A stretch of DNA of 64,000 nt from Nelumbo lutea. Its lineage: Eukaryota; Streptophyta; Magnoliopsida; Proteales; Nelumbonaceae. The DNA is taken from positions 83,604,270 through 83,668,269 of the forward strand of contig JAKGHH010000004.1 of assembly GCA_022828595.1 (NCBI GenBank), read 5' to 3'. A model generated the notes under the pieces. It did no database searches, was not told where the DNA came from, and saw only the letters and a program-made list of their open reading frames with translations. Both the position numbers and the translations under genes were made by a program. Of this stretch, positions 22,471-34,181 are shown piece after piece. How positions within the stretch are numbered: the first letter of the stretch is position 1; every line of letters begins with the position of its first letter.

Positions 22471-22701
22471 CTGTAAAGGGAATTTCACAAATGCTGATTC
22501 AAAACGAACTTTGCAGAACATATGGAACCCAATGGTCAATACAGGAACTGGAATGAGTAATGATGCTAGGCCAGCTCCTTTTGTGCCCATCAATCCCATT
22601 AGCAGGAGTTGTGAAATGATCAACCCAATAACCAAACGGCGATGTACATCTGGCCAGAATGCTGCCCCACTCTCATATTTCTGATCATATACGTTGATAA
22701 T
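22471..22701 (-). CDS. OSCA/CSC1-like channel, penultimate exon
   Basis: The exon is 231 bases (77 codons), bordered by TTTTCAAAG at the 5' side and CAG followed by GTTAATAA at the 3' side, phase 0 at both ends. It encodes IINVYDQKYESGAAFWPDVH, the hallmark after the pore region (usually YNQEYESAAAFWPDVH), then two membrane helices (LIISQLLLMGL and LLIPVPVLTIGF) and CKVRFESAFVKFPLQ. It continues the frame of 41880-42204, which ends ...VVFRHQ, across a 19.2-kb intron. The AAAG acceptor is a little weak but the reading frame leaves no doubt. Confidence 0.87.
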
Positions 22702-22744
22702 CTTTGAAAATGGGAAAAAAAATCCATGAGCAAGGTGTTCAAAA

Positions 22745-23093
22745 GAAAATTGGTCAGCTTGTTGCCACATAGGTTAATTGTCACAACTCCTGAAAATATC
22801 CTTAATGCTTGGTCAACAGAAATACATTCATAGCATTTGGTAATATATCTCAATTAGAAGTATTAGAAACAGTAACAGAAGTTTAATTCATTTGGCATTA
22901 TTTAAATTTTAAAGCAGAAAATTGGTCAGCTTGTTGCCATATAGGTTAATTGTCACAACTCCTGAAAATATCCTTATATGCTTGGTCAACAGAAATACAT
23001 TCATAGCATTTGGTAAAATATCTTAATGAGAAATATTAAAAACAGTTAAACCGAACTTTAATTAATTTGACATTATTTAAATTTTAAAGCAGA
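22745..23093. repeat. Tandem duplication, 172-bp unit, in the big OSCA intron
   Basis: The unit GAAAATTGGTCAGCTTGTTG starts at 22745 and again at 22917. The copies differ at about a dozen positions. It lies just upstream of the penultimate exon, in the intron. Confidence 0.82.
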
Positions 23094-25399
23094 AAAAAAA
23101 AACAAAGAAATTAAAGTAACACTATCATCACTCAGCATATATGACTAATTTACCTATGAAGTTGAAAGTATCAGCATGTAAGCATTGATGGAGATCATAC
23201 AGATCCTTATGGACATATTATAGAAGGAGAAAAATACCAACCACACTACTGATTTGGCAGGAACATTATTCTAGGAAAATGGGCTGATTCTTATCATACG
23301 GGTATCTTGGTCATTTTGATCAATGTATGTTGGGTCCAGCCTATTATTTTGGTTTGTATGGTCACAGTTTAGTTGTATTTAAAATTTCAAAGTCATTGGT
23401 TTAGTTTATGAGGTTTTAGTCTTTTATTAGAGTCTGAACAGCAGAACTGTAATTTTCAGTTTTATTAGTTTAAGGAGTTCAGCTGATCCTAAACAATCTA
23501 TATATGCGCATAAGGTTGCAAAAACAAATCATGGTTAATTATTCTATATTCTGCCTATGTGACTTTTGGTGAGTGATTCCTAAAGGCCTTGGAGTGATTC
23601 TAGGAACTGCAGGAATGTGTCTTGGGCTTTTCTTCTCTTTTCTTTCAATATATATATATTTTTTTAATTCATCCACTAACAGCCAAAAAAGACCTCATAA
23701 AAAAGGCAACCAAAAGTTATCATTTATAATCAGCTAAAGGAGTAAATTGATCCTAGGTAAGCCTCCTCTCAATTCCCTTCAATTCTCAACATCCACACAC
23801 CTTTTGTAGAGAGAGAGAGACTTCTCTCTCCAGATCATCCCAATCAAATCCTAGTGAAAACAAGGTTTGTTCAGCCATCCCCCATATCTAAGGTTCTTCT
23901 TCATCCCACTAAAAAACTTTTCAAAATTTCCAATTAAAACCCTATTTTTCAAAAGTTTTTAATTTTTCTTTTGAAAACTTTCTATCTTTTTGTACCGAAC
24001 CTTCTCAAGACTCCTTCAAATTCAATCTCCTCTGTTAGTTCACCAACCTAAACATCCCTCTAAATCAGTTTGAAGAAACCCCATTTCAATCCCTAGGTAT
24101 TGAATTTTTTTGTCTCTCTCTAGAAATTTCAGCACTAAATAAGTTTCCTAATGGCATACATATAGCCTTAGACAAACCTTCATCCACCTTCAACAGGGTT
24201 GATGGGTTGTTGAGTGAGTCAACAACTTTTTGTAATATAACAGGTTAGGAGTTGACTTGAACTAGGATTTTGACTAGATCACTGGGTTACTGATTTGACC
24301 ATCCATGTCAATGATGGGTTGAAAATACCAGTCCACACAGCTACTGATACCACCTGTACGGATGATGACATCAACAGAAGAAAAGCTAAACCCCCCTATG
24401 TTGTCTTGATGATCTCTTCTTGCTCTACCACCAACTTGCAACTCACCAGATGTGCAGTTCAATGTTAGATCAAGGAATAACGAGAAAGAAGAAAAAAAGG
24501 GAAAAAGAGGAAGATAAGTTTTAGGAAAAAGAATGTTAGCCTAATTGGCCACTTGTCCCATTATCATCTCCTTAATACAAAAAACAATGGAATTACAATA
24601 ATGCCCTCACTCCCATTACATGCTTGTTTCTCTACAAAAAAGCATTAAGTTTGGTACTTAGAACACTAATATGTAGGGTAAAGTGTTGCCTTTGTTATTC
24701 AAATATAAATATGTAAGATAAATATTTATGGAGTTAATGCTAGATGCTGAACACAAGTTCTTCAAATATTAGAAGAATCACCTTGATGAAAATTAAATAC
24801 ATAGAATTTCTTTTGGTTTTTATTAAATTCAAGAAATGGGCATGTGACCCTCAAAAAGATGGAATCATAATAAACCTTACCTACCCTTATCTATATTGCT
24901 GATTGGAATATATAGACACACACAAACGCATGCACACGCACACACACACACATACACAAAGTATAAAGAGTATAAGTGCAACTTGGGCAGGCTCAACCCA
25001 AGACCAACCCAACCCAATCCAAGTTTTTGCATAGGTTGGCCTGAGTTTTTCGAGTGCAGGCTGGGTTTGGGAAAAATAACTCAGGCCTGACCTAAATGTG
25101 GGTTGGGCTTGGATTGAAGCCTTGGGTAGCTCAAGCCCGCCGGAACAAATACATACATATATGTATTATATTTATATAAAACATATATTTTTTCTAATTA
25201 TTTATACACATGTATGTCATGTATAAAATATGTATTTATAGATTTGTAAATGAAATTTGTACATATTTTAGTTGTAAATCACACCTGCAATAATCTAAAT
25301 TGAAAGAAAAGAAACGGGAGAAAAGGAGATTGAAGAGAGAGAAGTGATGGAGGAAGAAGATAGAAGAAAAGGAAGAAGAAGAGAGAGTAGTTCAAAACC
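23094..25399. other. Intronic stretch without recognisable genes
   Basis: This is the 3' part of the large OSCA intron. It is AT-rich and contains a CT/GA-rich segment near 23815 and a CA microsatellite at 24917-24958. Near 24980-25140 there is a degenerate segment rich in CCCAACCCAA and GGGTTGGG words that may be a hAT-like remnant. Confidence 0.45.
24917..24958. repeat. CA-rich microsatellite
   Basis: An imperfect (CA)n tract interrupted by AACGCATG and ATA. Confidence 0.75.
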
Positions 25400-25611
25400 T
25401 CTCTTCAGCCCTCAATGATCTCTTTTATTCTTTTGTTGTAAAAAATAAGGACAATTACATGCCCTTAGTAGGGCATCCATCGCTAAAGATACAATAAAAA
25501 ACAATAAAAAAAAGAGAAATCAGGCCCATAACTAAGGCGCACTACCTACTAACACAACTCATAAACATAACTTAAAAAAAGCAAAGAAACTAAGGCCCAT
25601 TCGGCCCATTA

Positions 25612-25845
25612 TCATGCTGCCCAGCTTGCTTACACAATGTTGTAACTTTGCCTTGGGGACACCCTTGGTCAAAACATCTGCTAACCATTGCTCTGAGGCA
25701 ATAAAAGAAAGGCAAACTTCTCCGGAAGCTACCCTTTCTCTTATAAAATGCTAGTCAACTTCAATATGTTTTGTCCTATCATGCCGAACTGGGTTGTGAG
25801 CTATGTTGGTCATGTCAAACAAGCAGTTCATACCAAAGAGGAGAA
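25612..25845 (-). pseudogene. Old Copia RNase H fragment (Copia-6)
   Basis: On the minus strand it reads NIAHNPVRHDRTKHIEVD, a stop in place of the usual Arg, then HFIRERVASGEVCLS and LADVLTKGV, the C terminus of a Ty1/Copia RNase H domain. It is followed by LTR-like non-coding DNA down to about 25400. The upstream part is cut by the 3' LTR of Copia-3. Confidence 0.62.
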
Positions 25846-26030
25846 GACAAATTTCTGGGGTGAAGAACTGAATAGTTCGGCCCAACTCCAAGAGCCTCAA
25901 TATATAGATTAATGAAATAGGAATGTTTATAGAAAAGCCCTTGTAGGGCTAAAGAGAAAATAACAACAAAATAAGAGATACAATACAATAGGGACTACAT
26001 TAATATGGTACATCAATGAGACCCTTCACA
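25846..26030 (-). repeat. Probable 3' LTR of old Copia-3
   Basis: On the minus strand a purine tract GAGGGAGAG is followed by TGTGAAGGGTCTC, the expected start of a 3' LTR right after the Copia-3 RNase H stop. The far end is set roughly, where the Copia-6 RNase H coding resumes. The partner LTR is not found, so the boundary is approximate. Confidence 0.5.
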
Positions 26031-26270
26031 CTCTCCCTCAAACTGATGCAAAGGCATGGACATCAGTTTGCTTACAAGGAATAATTGTCTGGATCTCAAC
26101 ATGGCCTTTGTGAAGATGTTTGCAACTTGCATATTGGAGGCAACATGAGGGGGAGAGATAGAGCCCGCAAGAAATAGGTAGTGGATAAAGTGGCAATCCA
26201 CCTCAATATTCTTCGTTCTTTCATGAAAGACATGATTAGAGGCAATCATAATAACACTAGTGTTGTCTAC
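26031..26270 (-). pseudogene. Old Copia-3 RNase H, C-terminal piece
   Basis: The minus strand reads IASNHVFHERTKNIEVDCHFI and, further on, QVANIFTKAML, the end of a Copia RNase H domain with altered residues. Just upstream the codons for VDNTS are cut by Copia-2, whose duplicated TCTAC (GTAGA on this strand) splits the same codons. The upstream piece continues at 31940-32061. Confidence 0.7.
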
Positions 26271-26483
26271 TGTTGAGCAAGAACTAGAGAAGAGAGGAGA
26301 GGAGAGGAGAATAGAGAGGGAGAGAAGAGAGGAAACTCGAGTGGACTGAGAGCCCTCCTTAACTCAGTGGGCGAGAGTTAGTATTATTATTTATACTGGC
26401 CCAGTCGTACAACATAAAGACAAGAGAAAATTACAACAGTACCCTTGCGGTACTAAACCTGAGAACATAAACAACTGTTAACA
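26271..26483 (-). repeat. 3' LTR of Copia-2
   Basis: The LTR is 213 bp and, on the minus strand, begins TGTTAACAGTTG and ends CTTGCTCAACA. It is rich in GAGAG/CTCTC near its 3' end. Confidence 0.92.
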
Positions 26484-26490
26484 CTCCCCC

Positions 26491-29400
26491 TCAAGTTGGA
26501 GCATAGATATCAATCATGCCCAACTTGTCACACAGATCATGATGTCTAGAATGGTTTAGACCCTTTGTAAAGATGTCTGCAAGTTGGTTCTCATAATTGA
26601 CATAGGGAGTACACACTTCGCCTGTGATGACTTTCTCTCTGATAAAATGCTTGTCAACTTCAATGTGTTTTGTTCTATCATGTAGCACCAGATTGGCAGC
26701 AATGTTTATAGCTGCTTTGTTATCACAGAATAGAGACATAGGTTTGTCCACTAAGAAGCCCAACTCACTCAACGAATTCTTTATCCACATGCCTTCAGCT
26801 ACCCCGTGGGCCATAGCACGATATTCAGCTTCAGCACTGGATCTAGCCACAACATTTTGCTTTTTACTCCTCCATGTAACAAGATTCCCTCATATAAATG
26901 TGCAATAGCCACTGGTAGACTTTCTGTCACTTTGGGATCCGGCCCAATCTGCATCTGTATAAACCTCAACTTTTAAATGTCCATGCTTTTGAAATAACAA
27001 ACCAGCACCCAGATACTTCTTTAGATATCAGAGGATTCTCTCTGTTGCTTCAAGATGAAAGGACCTAGGAGCATGCATGAACTGACTGAGGACACCAACA
27101 ACATATGCAATGTCTGGGTGAGTCATAGAAAGGTATAACAACCTCCCTACAAGCCTCTGAAACTGTTTCACATCCTTGAGAGGTTCACCTCGACTCTCAC
27201 CTAATTTATGGTTGGGGTCAATGGGAGAGTCAACTGACTTCACCCCCATCTTCCCTGTGTCTTGAAGTAAATCTAGGACATATTTCCTTTGAGAGATGAA
27301 GATACCCTTCTTTGATCGGGCAACTTCAATTCCAAGGAAGTATCTGGCAGGTCCTAGATCCTTCACTTCAAACTGAGTGGCAAGAAAGAACTTCAACCTT
27401 TGAATTTCATCCTCCCAGTCACCAGTAACAATTATGTCATCTACATATACAATTAGGGCAGCAATTTTACCTTCTCCTCTTTTCACAAACAGTGTGTGAT
27501 CTGATTGACATTGCTTGTATCCTTTCTACTGAACTGCCACATGGAATTTGTTGAACCAAGCTCTTGGTGATTGTTTCAGCCCGTATAAAAACTTCTTCAA
27601 CTTGCACACTTTTTGTTCATTGCCTTGAGCCAGAAACCCAGGGGATTGAATTATGTAAACTTCCTCTTCAAGGTCACCATTTAGGAAAGCATTCTTATTG
27701 TCAAGTTGATGTAAATCCCAGTCCAAATTAGCAGCAAGGAAGAAAAGGACTCTAATGGAGTTCATCTTGGCAACAAGAGCAAAAGTTTCAACATAATCAA
27801 CTCCATACACTTGAGGAAACCCCTTTGCCACTAAGCAAGCTTTGTACCTCTCCACTCTTCCATCAGCCCTATGCTTGATAGTGAACACCCATTTACATCC
27901 AACTGGAACCTTTCCCTTAGGAAGATCAACAAGATCCCATGTGCCATTCTTATGAAGGGCATTAATTTCTTCCTTCATGGCATTTGTCCATTCAGGAACT
28001 GAAAGAGCTTCTGCCACATTCTTAGGGATAGGAACATTGTCAATGGAAGTAAGAAAAGCACAGAATGAGGGTGAAATGTTCTCATAGGAAACAAAGTTAG
28101 AAATGGGATGTTTAGTGGTGCACAATCTAACACCCTTCCTATGATCAATAGGACGGTCAAGGTCATTAGCAGTAGAGGGATCATTTTCAATAGATTCAAG
28201 GACATCATTGGGAGCCAAAATACCTGAGTGAGTATGATCCTCCCCCGAGGAGTCTGGTGACACTGGAGGTACAGCTTCTGGATTTTCCACAACTCTTGAA
28301 TTTGGATGGCCTTTGCGATGACGAGAAAAAACACGAAAAGGCGGAGGGTTAGGAAGAGAAGGGGAAGAAGGATTAGGAAGAGGAGACTGAGACAATGGCG
28401 AAGAATTAGGAAGAGGAGGAAGCTGAACCAGTTTCTCCTCATGTCTACACTCTCCCTGATGAGAAACAGGAAAGAAATGCTCATCTTCAAAGAAAGAAAC
28501 ATCCATGGAGACATAGAATTTCCGAGAAACAGGATCAAAACAATGGTATCCCTTTTGAGTAAAGGAGTAACTAAGAAATATGCAAGGGATAGCACGAGAA
28601 TCCAATTTCCCACAGGTGGGAAACAGATTTTGGACAAAACATCGACAACCAAAGACACGAGGAGGAATAGAAAGAAGGGGAGCCTTAGGAAAGAGAAGTT
28701 GATGTGGGGCATTGTACTCTAAACAACGAGAGGGCATATGATTTATAAGGTAAGCGGAACAAAGAACAACTTCAAGCCAAAAACGTTTGGGGACATTCAT
28801 ATGAAGTAGTAAATCCCAAGCCACTTCAAGGAGATGTTGGTTCTTCCGTTCGGCCACACCATTTTGTTGTGGCATGCGAGCACAAGAGCTACGATGAAGA
28901 GAACCACACAAAGCAAAAAATTCTGTGAGGTCACTATGAAAAAATTCTTTGGCATTATCTGATTGAAAAATTTGAATTTCAGTATGAAATTGAGTAAAGA
29001 CCATCCGCTGGAAATTTTGAATGATTTTTGGTACTTCCTCCCTGGTTTGCATTGGGTATACCCAAGTATATCTAGAATAATCATCAATGAGGGTAATGAA
29101 ATACTTCTAGCCACTCTCAGATGGTAAAGTAACAGGGCCCCATACATCAGAATGAACAATGTGAAAAGGAGATTCAGATTTACTATTTTTTTGAAGAAAT
29201 TGAGTTCTACAATGTTTACTTAATTGACACGTTTGACAAGAAAAATCAGAAACAGACATTGACTTAAACAGTTTTGGGAATACTACTTTCAAAGACTGAA
29301 AAGACAAATGACCTAGACGACAATGCCATAAATAGACTCTCTTCTTGCAAGACTGACTCATAGACTATAACATGAAAAACAACCTTATTCTCCAGCATGT

Positions 29401-29998
29401 AAAGTCCATCAACCATACGTCCCCTACCAATCGTCCTCCCCGAGGCCAGATCCTGAATCACACAATGAGAAGGGAAAAAGGTCACTGAGCAATTCAAGGA
29501 ATTAGTAACACTACTAACAGAGAACAAATTAATGGAAAAATTTGGAACATGAAGGACATCAGAAAGGGTAAGACCAAGAGGAAGAGATAGGGTTCCTTGA
29601 CCAGCTATGGAAGTATATGATCCATCGGCTAGTCTCACCTTGTCTCTTCTAGAAAAAAGGTGATAGGTTTGAAAGTAAGAGGATGTACCAGCCATGTGTT
29701 TTGACGCTCCAGAATCAATGATCCATGGAGAGTCAGGGGTGTGAGAAGTAACATGGAAATCTGTGGCAGGGTTACCTGACGTAGATGAAAATGAGGTTGG
29801 GGGAGGAGCATCCATCTGACGAAGTGCTCTACCATAGAGCTCTAAATGGTCATGGAAGGAATTTATAATATCCTCCCTCGGGTCAGATCCATTGAGATGT
29901 GTCTGGGTCACAGTAGAAGTGGAGGGCTGATTCTCCCGAGTAACCATGTTGGCCATGTGATGTTTCTTTGTACCTTGCTGTTCGGGCCTCTTATTCAC
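26491..29998 (-). pseudogene. Copia-2 pol (protease, integrase, RT, RNase H), interrupted
   Basis: In minus-strand order there is an aspartic protease with WIIDSGASKHMAG, a GAG-pre-integrase zinc region HCRLGHLSFQS...CQTCQLS (about 29335-29230), and integrase core with FQSDNAKEFFHSD and QNGVAERKN (~29000-28850). A proline/serine-rich linker follows, then RT from WTNAMKEEINALHKNGTWDL to [10 protein letters not shown] (~28000-27540) with catalytic LIVYVDDIIVTG near 27430. RNase H has SSAEAEYRAMAHGVAEG and DNKAAINIA. The frame is broken between 29052 and 29361, around 27500, and between 26850 and 27028. It belongs to the same broad group as Copia-1 and Copia-4. Confidence 0.88.
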
Positions 29999-29999
29999 C

Positions 30000-30832
30000 T
30001 CAGAACCTTGCTTCTTAGTCAGATCTTGAGCCCATTTTGGTTTCCCATGAAGATCCCAACAGGTATCTTTGGTGTGTCAGGATTTCTGACAATGAGTGCA
30101 CCACAATTTATCCTTATCTTCTGTTTTTTTCTAGAGATCTCCTTTCCTAGAAGAAGATCCCACACTAGTAGAAGCACCCCCTTTTGCTACCAACACAACT
30201 GCATCCCCACCAAGACTGTTGGGAGATCCTTAGAGCTGAGAATCTGAACTCTGATAGATTCATACATAGGATTCAGACCATGTAAGAAGGCAAACACCCT
30301 TTGTTGGGAGACAAGTTGCTTGTACATTTTTGCATCCTCATCACACTTCCAATCCACACTGGTAATGGTCCAACTCTTTCCAGACAGAGGTCAAGTTAGA
30401 GTAATATGCAGATAAAGACCTCTCCCCCTATCTGCAACTGGATGCTGCTGCCTGCAATTGATAAATTTTGGCATAGTGTCGCAATTCTGAATAAGTAGAT
30501 TTTGCTTGTTCCCAGATCTCATTTGCAGTTTCAGCCCACATGAAGTTTTTTCCTTTTTGTGGTTGCATAGAGATCAAGAGCCACGACATAACCATACTGT
30601 TCTCCTGAGCCCATCTATCATATTCAGCATTCCTAGAGGGTGGTTCTTTGATTCTTCCATTTATATAGCCTATTTTCCCCCTTGCAGTGATGTATAATTT
30701 GATCCCTCTTGACCACTCTAGGTAATTTAAACCATCAAGAGGGACAACAGCCATAGGAAAGGATAGGTCACCCCCACCCATTCCATTCAGCATTGAGGAA
30801 ACTCCAGATGTGGCTGAATCTTCACTACTCAT
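30000..30832 (-). pseudogene. Copia-2 gag, with premature stops
   Basis: The frame starts at 30832 with MSSEDSATSG and shows the UBN2/Retrotran_gag_2 signature LDGLNYLEWSRGIKLYI, WAQENSMVMSWLL and EIWEQAKSTYSE. After AAASSCR a TAG replaces the Gln seen in the matching RQGE position of Copia-4. A zinc knuckle CTHCQKS(stop)HTKDTC near 30090 has a stop inside. Gag would form the virus-like particle; this copy cannot. Confidence 0.82.
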
Positions 30833-31709
30833 GATATCGGGACTAAAAAAAGAGGAACCAAATGAATACTGCCGTAAAAGGCTATTGCTGAAAATAGGTC
30901 CTTCTGACCTACGGTTTCACTGGGAGTAAAGACTGAACCCTGTTGATGCAACACTGGAACAGGTCTGTACGACCTACAAATCCTTTTAGGAAACTAAAAA
31001 AATACTGCAGTTGCAGTACATCACCAGGTCTGAATGACCTACAAATGAACCGAGGTCATATGACCTCCCAACAGAATGAAAAAGATGGTGGAGTTCACCA
31101 CACAATCGGCAGGCCTGATAGCCAAACAGTCACTGAGATTAACAGGGTAGCCGAACAGTCAATCAATAAGATCAATACAACATCAGCTTCAGGGCATCAA
31201 CAGTCCATCATAGGGTTGAAGGAATAAAAAAACTCAGTTGAATACAGCAGTTTGTTAAGGAATACAGTCAACTCCATCAATCGGCTGAACATTCAATCAA
31301 TAACCAGGCAATCAATAGGGCAGCCGAATGGTAGATGACTAGTACCTCTTTTAACTTCAGAAGATAGCTTCTTTGTAAGTTAGAACTCCCTCTACGAACC
31401 TCAAGAGATAGCCTCTCTACAGTCAAACAGATGGTGGATGCAACTTCTAGGCTGGAAGATGAAAGGTCTCTATGACTTCTGGGTCGAACTGAGTACACTA
31501 GATTAGCAGTTTGATGGAGCCTGCTCTGGAAGATGAAAGGTCTCTATGACTTCTGGGTCGAACGGAGTACTCCAGATTAGCAGTTTGATGGAGCTAGCTC
31601 TGGGAGATGAAGAATCTCTATAACTTTTGGACTAGAAGATGAAGAAGACCATCTACTCGACATTGAACAACAGGTTTGCTTGACACCACCCTTTAGGCCT
31701 GGACGACTT
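30833..31709 (-). other. Copia-2 leader between PBS and gag
   Basis: An untranslated leader of ~880 bp. It contains a direct repeat of CTGGAAGATGAAAGGTCTC-type sequence near 31455 and 31526 (period ~71 bp) and several copies of TCTGxxxGACCTAC words. Confidence 0.55.
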
Positions 31710-31721
31710 GCTCTGATACCA

Positions 31722-31934
31722 TGTTGAGCAAGAACTAGAGAAGAGAGGAGAGGAGAGGAGAATAGAGAGGGAGAGAAGAGAGGAGACTCGAGTGGATTGA
31801 GAGCACTCCTTAACTCAGTGGACGAGAGTTAGTATTATTATTTATACTGACCCAGTCGTACAACATAAAGACAAGAGAAAATTACAACAGTACCCTTGCG
31901 GTACTAAACCTGAGAACATGAACAACTGTTAACA
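31722..31934 (-). repeat. 5' LTR of Copia-2
   Basis: The same 213 bp with six differences from the 3' copy, mostly transitions. It is followed on the minus strand directly by the primer-binding site. Confidence 0.92.
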
Positions 31935-31939
31935 TCTAC

Positions 31940-32061
31940 ATACAGAGGGATAGGTGGGAGAGGAATGACCCGATTCCTAAAATAAAAATTGAAGCCAAAC
32001 AATTTTGCTACAAACAGATGACATTGCCCTATACTCTGCTTCCGTAGAGGACTTGGAAATA
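31940..32061 (-). pseudogene. Old Copia-3 RNase H, middle piece
   Basis: The minus strand reads SKSSTEAEYRAMSS then ...KIVWLQFL... and PLYVD, the RNase H active-site block of a Copia element. It is a 122-bp island between Copia-2 and Copia-4. Removing both restores the order SWKCKKQQTI, SKSSTEAEYR, PLYVD, NTS, IASN. Confidence 0.75.
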
Positions 32062-32389
32062 TGTAGAGGAGATGGGCCGAATGGCCCATAGACTGTCATT
32101 TCATGTTATGTTATGTTTCTCTTTGTTATGGGCCTTATTCTGGGCCCATACTCTGTAATGTTCTGTTTTTTGTATTTTTCTGCCCACTCAAGGGCCTCTC
32201 TGTAATTTATCAAAGATTAACACCTTAATAAAATGTTTAGAGTGTTAGAGTGAGGTAATGTTCGAACCTCTCACTCTCTAACACTCGTTGCAGCAGCTCT
32301 CTCTCTTCTCTTCCTCTCTTGTTTGCTGTTTTGCTGTTTTGCATTTAATCTCAAACAGTTCCATACATCAAGTGAACTGTTTTTCAACT
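32062..32389 (+). repeat. 5' LTR of Copia-4
   Basis: The LTR is 328 bp, begins TGTAGAGGAGATGGG and ends TTTTTCAACT. It contains the dyad-like words ATGGGCCTTATTCTGGGCCCAT near its start and a CTCT-rich tract near its end. Confidence 0.9.
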
Positions 32390-33248
32390 TGGTATCAGAG
32401 CGGGTCGTTGCTTGGCGTGTCCCTCATGTGGTTCTAGTTCAGCCAATTGCATGAGGAGGTTCTAGGGCTGAATGTTTACAGTCATTCGCCTGGTTCTTGG
32501 AGGTCATTGGAGGGTGCCCAAGTTTCTATACACTTGGAGAAGGGTTCGGTGACCAGAAGGAATCAGAGAGCAAGTTTTTCAGCCTGATTTGAAGTCAGAG
32601 AAAAGGGATTTCGAAGCTAGCTTAGAGAGCAAAGTGTTCGGCCTGGTTTGAAGTTCAAACCAGAGATACTATAAGTTGTTTCCTCAGTTCTTTGCTGAGT
32701 TATTTTTGTTATTTGGGAGGACTGTTAAAGCATTCAAAGCACACCTCCATTCGGCCCACTGTTGCTGGACTGATTTCTGGGTTATTCTAGAAGTGTGGTT
32801 CGGCTGTTATTGGGCTTCCAAACTGCTGAAAAACTGATCTAAATTAAGTGGTACAAGCCTCTAATTTAGTTCAGCTGCTTCTTGGACCTAGACAAAGTGT
32901 TCTTGAAGTGATTTCTGCTTGTTAACAGTGAAGTGTTGACTGTTGCATACATAGTGTTTGTAAAAAGTCCTCTTAGGTACTGTGGACTGTTTTCTTTGTT
33001 CTCCTTGGGAAATTATTGTTGGGAACCAAGAATACATATTGTTTGGAGGCCTGCTGATTGTTCCTTGAAGGCTGAATCAGGGTTTCTTCTCTTTGAAAGT
33101 GCTGCCACCGAACTTTGTTCTCATGGCTGTCAGTTCTGAACTGAGTTTGTGTGTTGCTGTGTTTGCTATTGTTTCAACTCAATCTGAGTTCTTTGAAATC
33201 AGATCACTTTTAAAGGCTTGCCGAAACCCTAATTGAAGCTGTTACATA

Positions 33249-34181
33249 ATGGACTTCTCAGAAATTGAGAACAAGAGCACTGCTGAATATGGACATAATT
33301 CGGGAACTACAACTAATTCCTTGTTGGCTGTAGCTACAGTTAAATTGGATGGAACCAATTATTTGGCCTGGTCACAATCCGTAAAAATTCATATTTGCAG
33401 TAGAGGAAAGTGGAGGTTTATCTCTGGGAGCAAGAAAGCTCCCCCAGAGGAGGATCCCTCTTATGAGAAATGGGTGCAGGAGAATTACATAGTGATTGAG
33501 TGGCTTGTGAACTCAATGCAGCCACAGATTAGCCAACATTACCTGTGGATGAACTCGGCTAAAGAAATTTGGGATAGTGTTGCAGAAACTTACTCCCAAA
33601 AGTTGAATGTTGCCAGAGCCAACAAACTGAGAAGTGATGTGAAGAATCTAAGGCAGGGGGAGAAGTCACTCTCAGCATACTTCTCAACCCTGAAATCTCT
33701 ATGGAAAGAGATTGATTTGATAGAGGCTGTGACATAGGATACCCCCAAGGATGCTGAAACATACAGGAAATTGGTTGAAAGGAATAGGGTCTTTGAGTTC
33801 TTGACAGGGCTGAACTCTGAATATGACATTACAAAGCAAAACATCTTGTCCAAGGAAGATGTTTCATTGTCACAAGCATATACTTTGGTCAACAGTGAAG
33901 AAAATAGGAGGCAAGTCCAGGTTCAAGGACTCAGTATCAATGATCATTTTGCAAATATGGGAATTAAACCCAAAGGGGTTACAGGAGCTCACAGTGGCAT
34001 AGGAAGGAAGGAGGTGGTGTGTGAATATTGTAAGAAGCCGAAACACACAAATGACAAGTGCTGGAAATTGCATCCCAATCTTGTACCTATCAGATTCCAG
34101 AAGAAGAATGATAATAGAAAGACAGGAAGTGCACATGCAGCCACAAGCATAGATACAGAGGTTGAGTCTACTAGTGCATAG
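33249..34181 (+). pseudogene. Copia-4 gag with two in-frame stops
   Basis: A gag frame starts at the ATG at 33249. It shows VKLDGTNYLAWSQSVKI, WVQENYIVIEWLVNSMQP, EIWDSVAETYSQ and LRQGEKSLSAYFSTLKSLW, the UBN2-type Copia gag. After a TAG at 33735-33737 the same frame continues with RVFEFLTGLNSEYD and the zinc knuckle CEYCKKPKHTNDKC (perfect C-x2-C-x4-H-x4-C), to a second TAG at 34179-34181 and then into protease. Only substitutions interrupt this part, not frameshifts. Confidence 0.87.

Larger units (their letters stand above)
26271..31934 (-). mobile_element. Copia-2: structurally complete Ty1/Copia retrotransposon, 5664 bp, inactive
   Basis: Two 213-bp LTRs bound the element, and the 5-bp duplication TCTAC flanks it (26266-26270 and 31935-31939). 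On the minus strand the 5' LTR is at 31722-31934. A primer-binding site TGGTATCAGAGC, matching the usual initiator-Met tRNA type, abuts it at 31721-31710. Gag, protease, integrase, RT and RNase H follow in Copia order, then a polypurine tract GAGGGGGAG next to the 3' LTR. The LTRs differ at 6 of 213 positions by my count. Stops and frameshifts disable it. It is nested in the RNase H region of Copia-3, within the big OSCA intron. Confidence 0.92.

Noticed and set aside
27975..28712. Long leucine-rich frame on the minus strand
   Set aside because: It is a frame shadow of the Copia-2 integrase/RT linker, which has the recognisable motifs in another frame.
28306..28722. Lysine/arginine-rich frame on the plus strand
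   Set aside because: Antisense shadow of the same Copia-2 pol region; the basic composition comes from the reverse complement of a proline/serine-rich linker.
32390..32401. tRNA gene suggested by TGGTATCAGAGC words (also at 39500, 43354, 59240 and others)
   Set aside because: These are only the primer-binding sites directly after 5' LTRs; no cloverleaf surrounds them.
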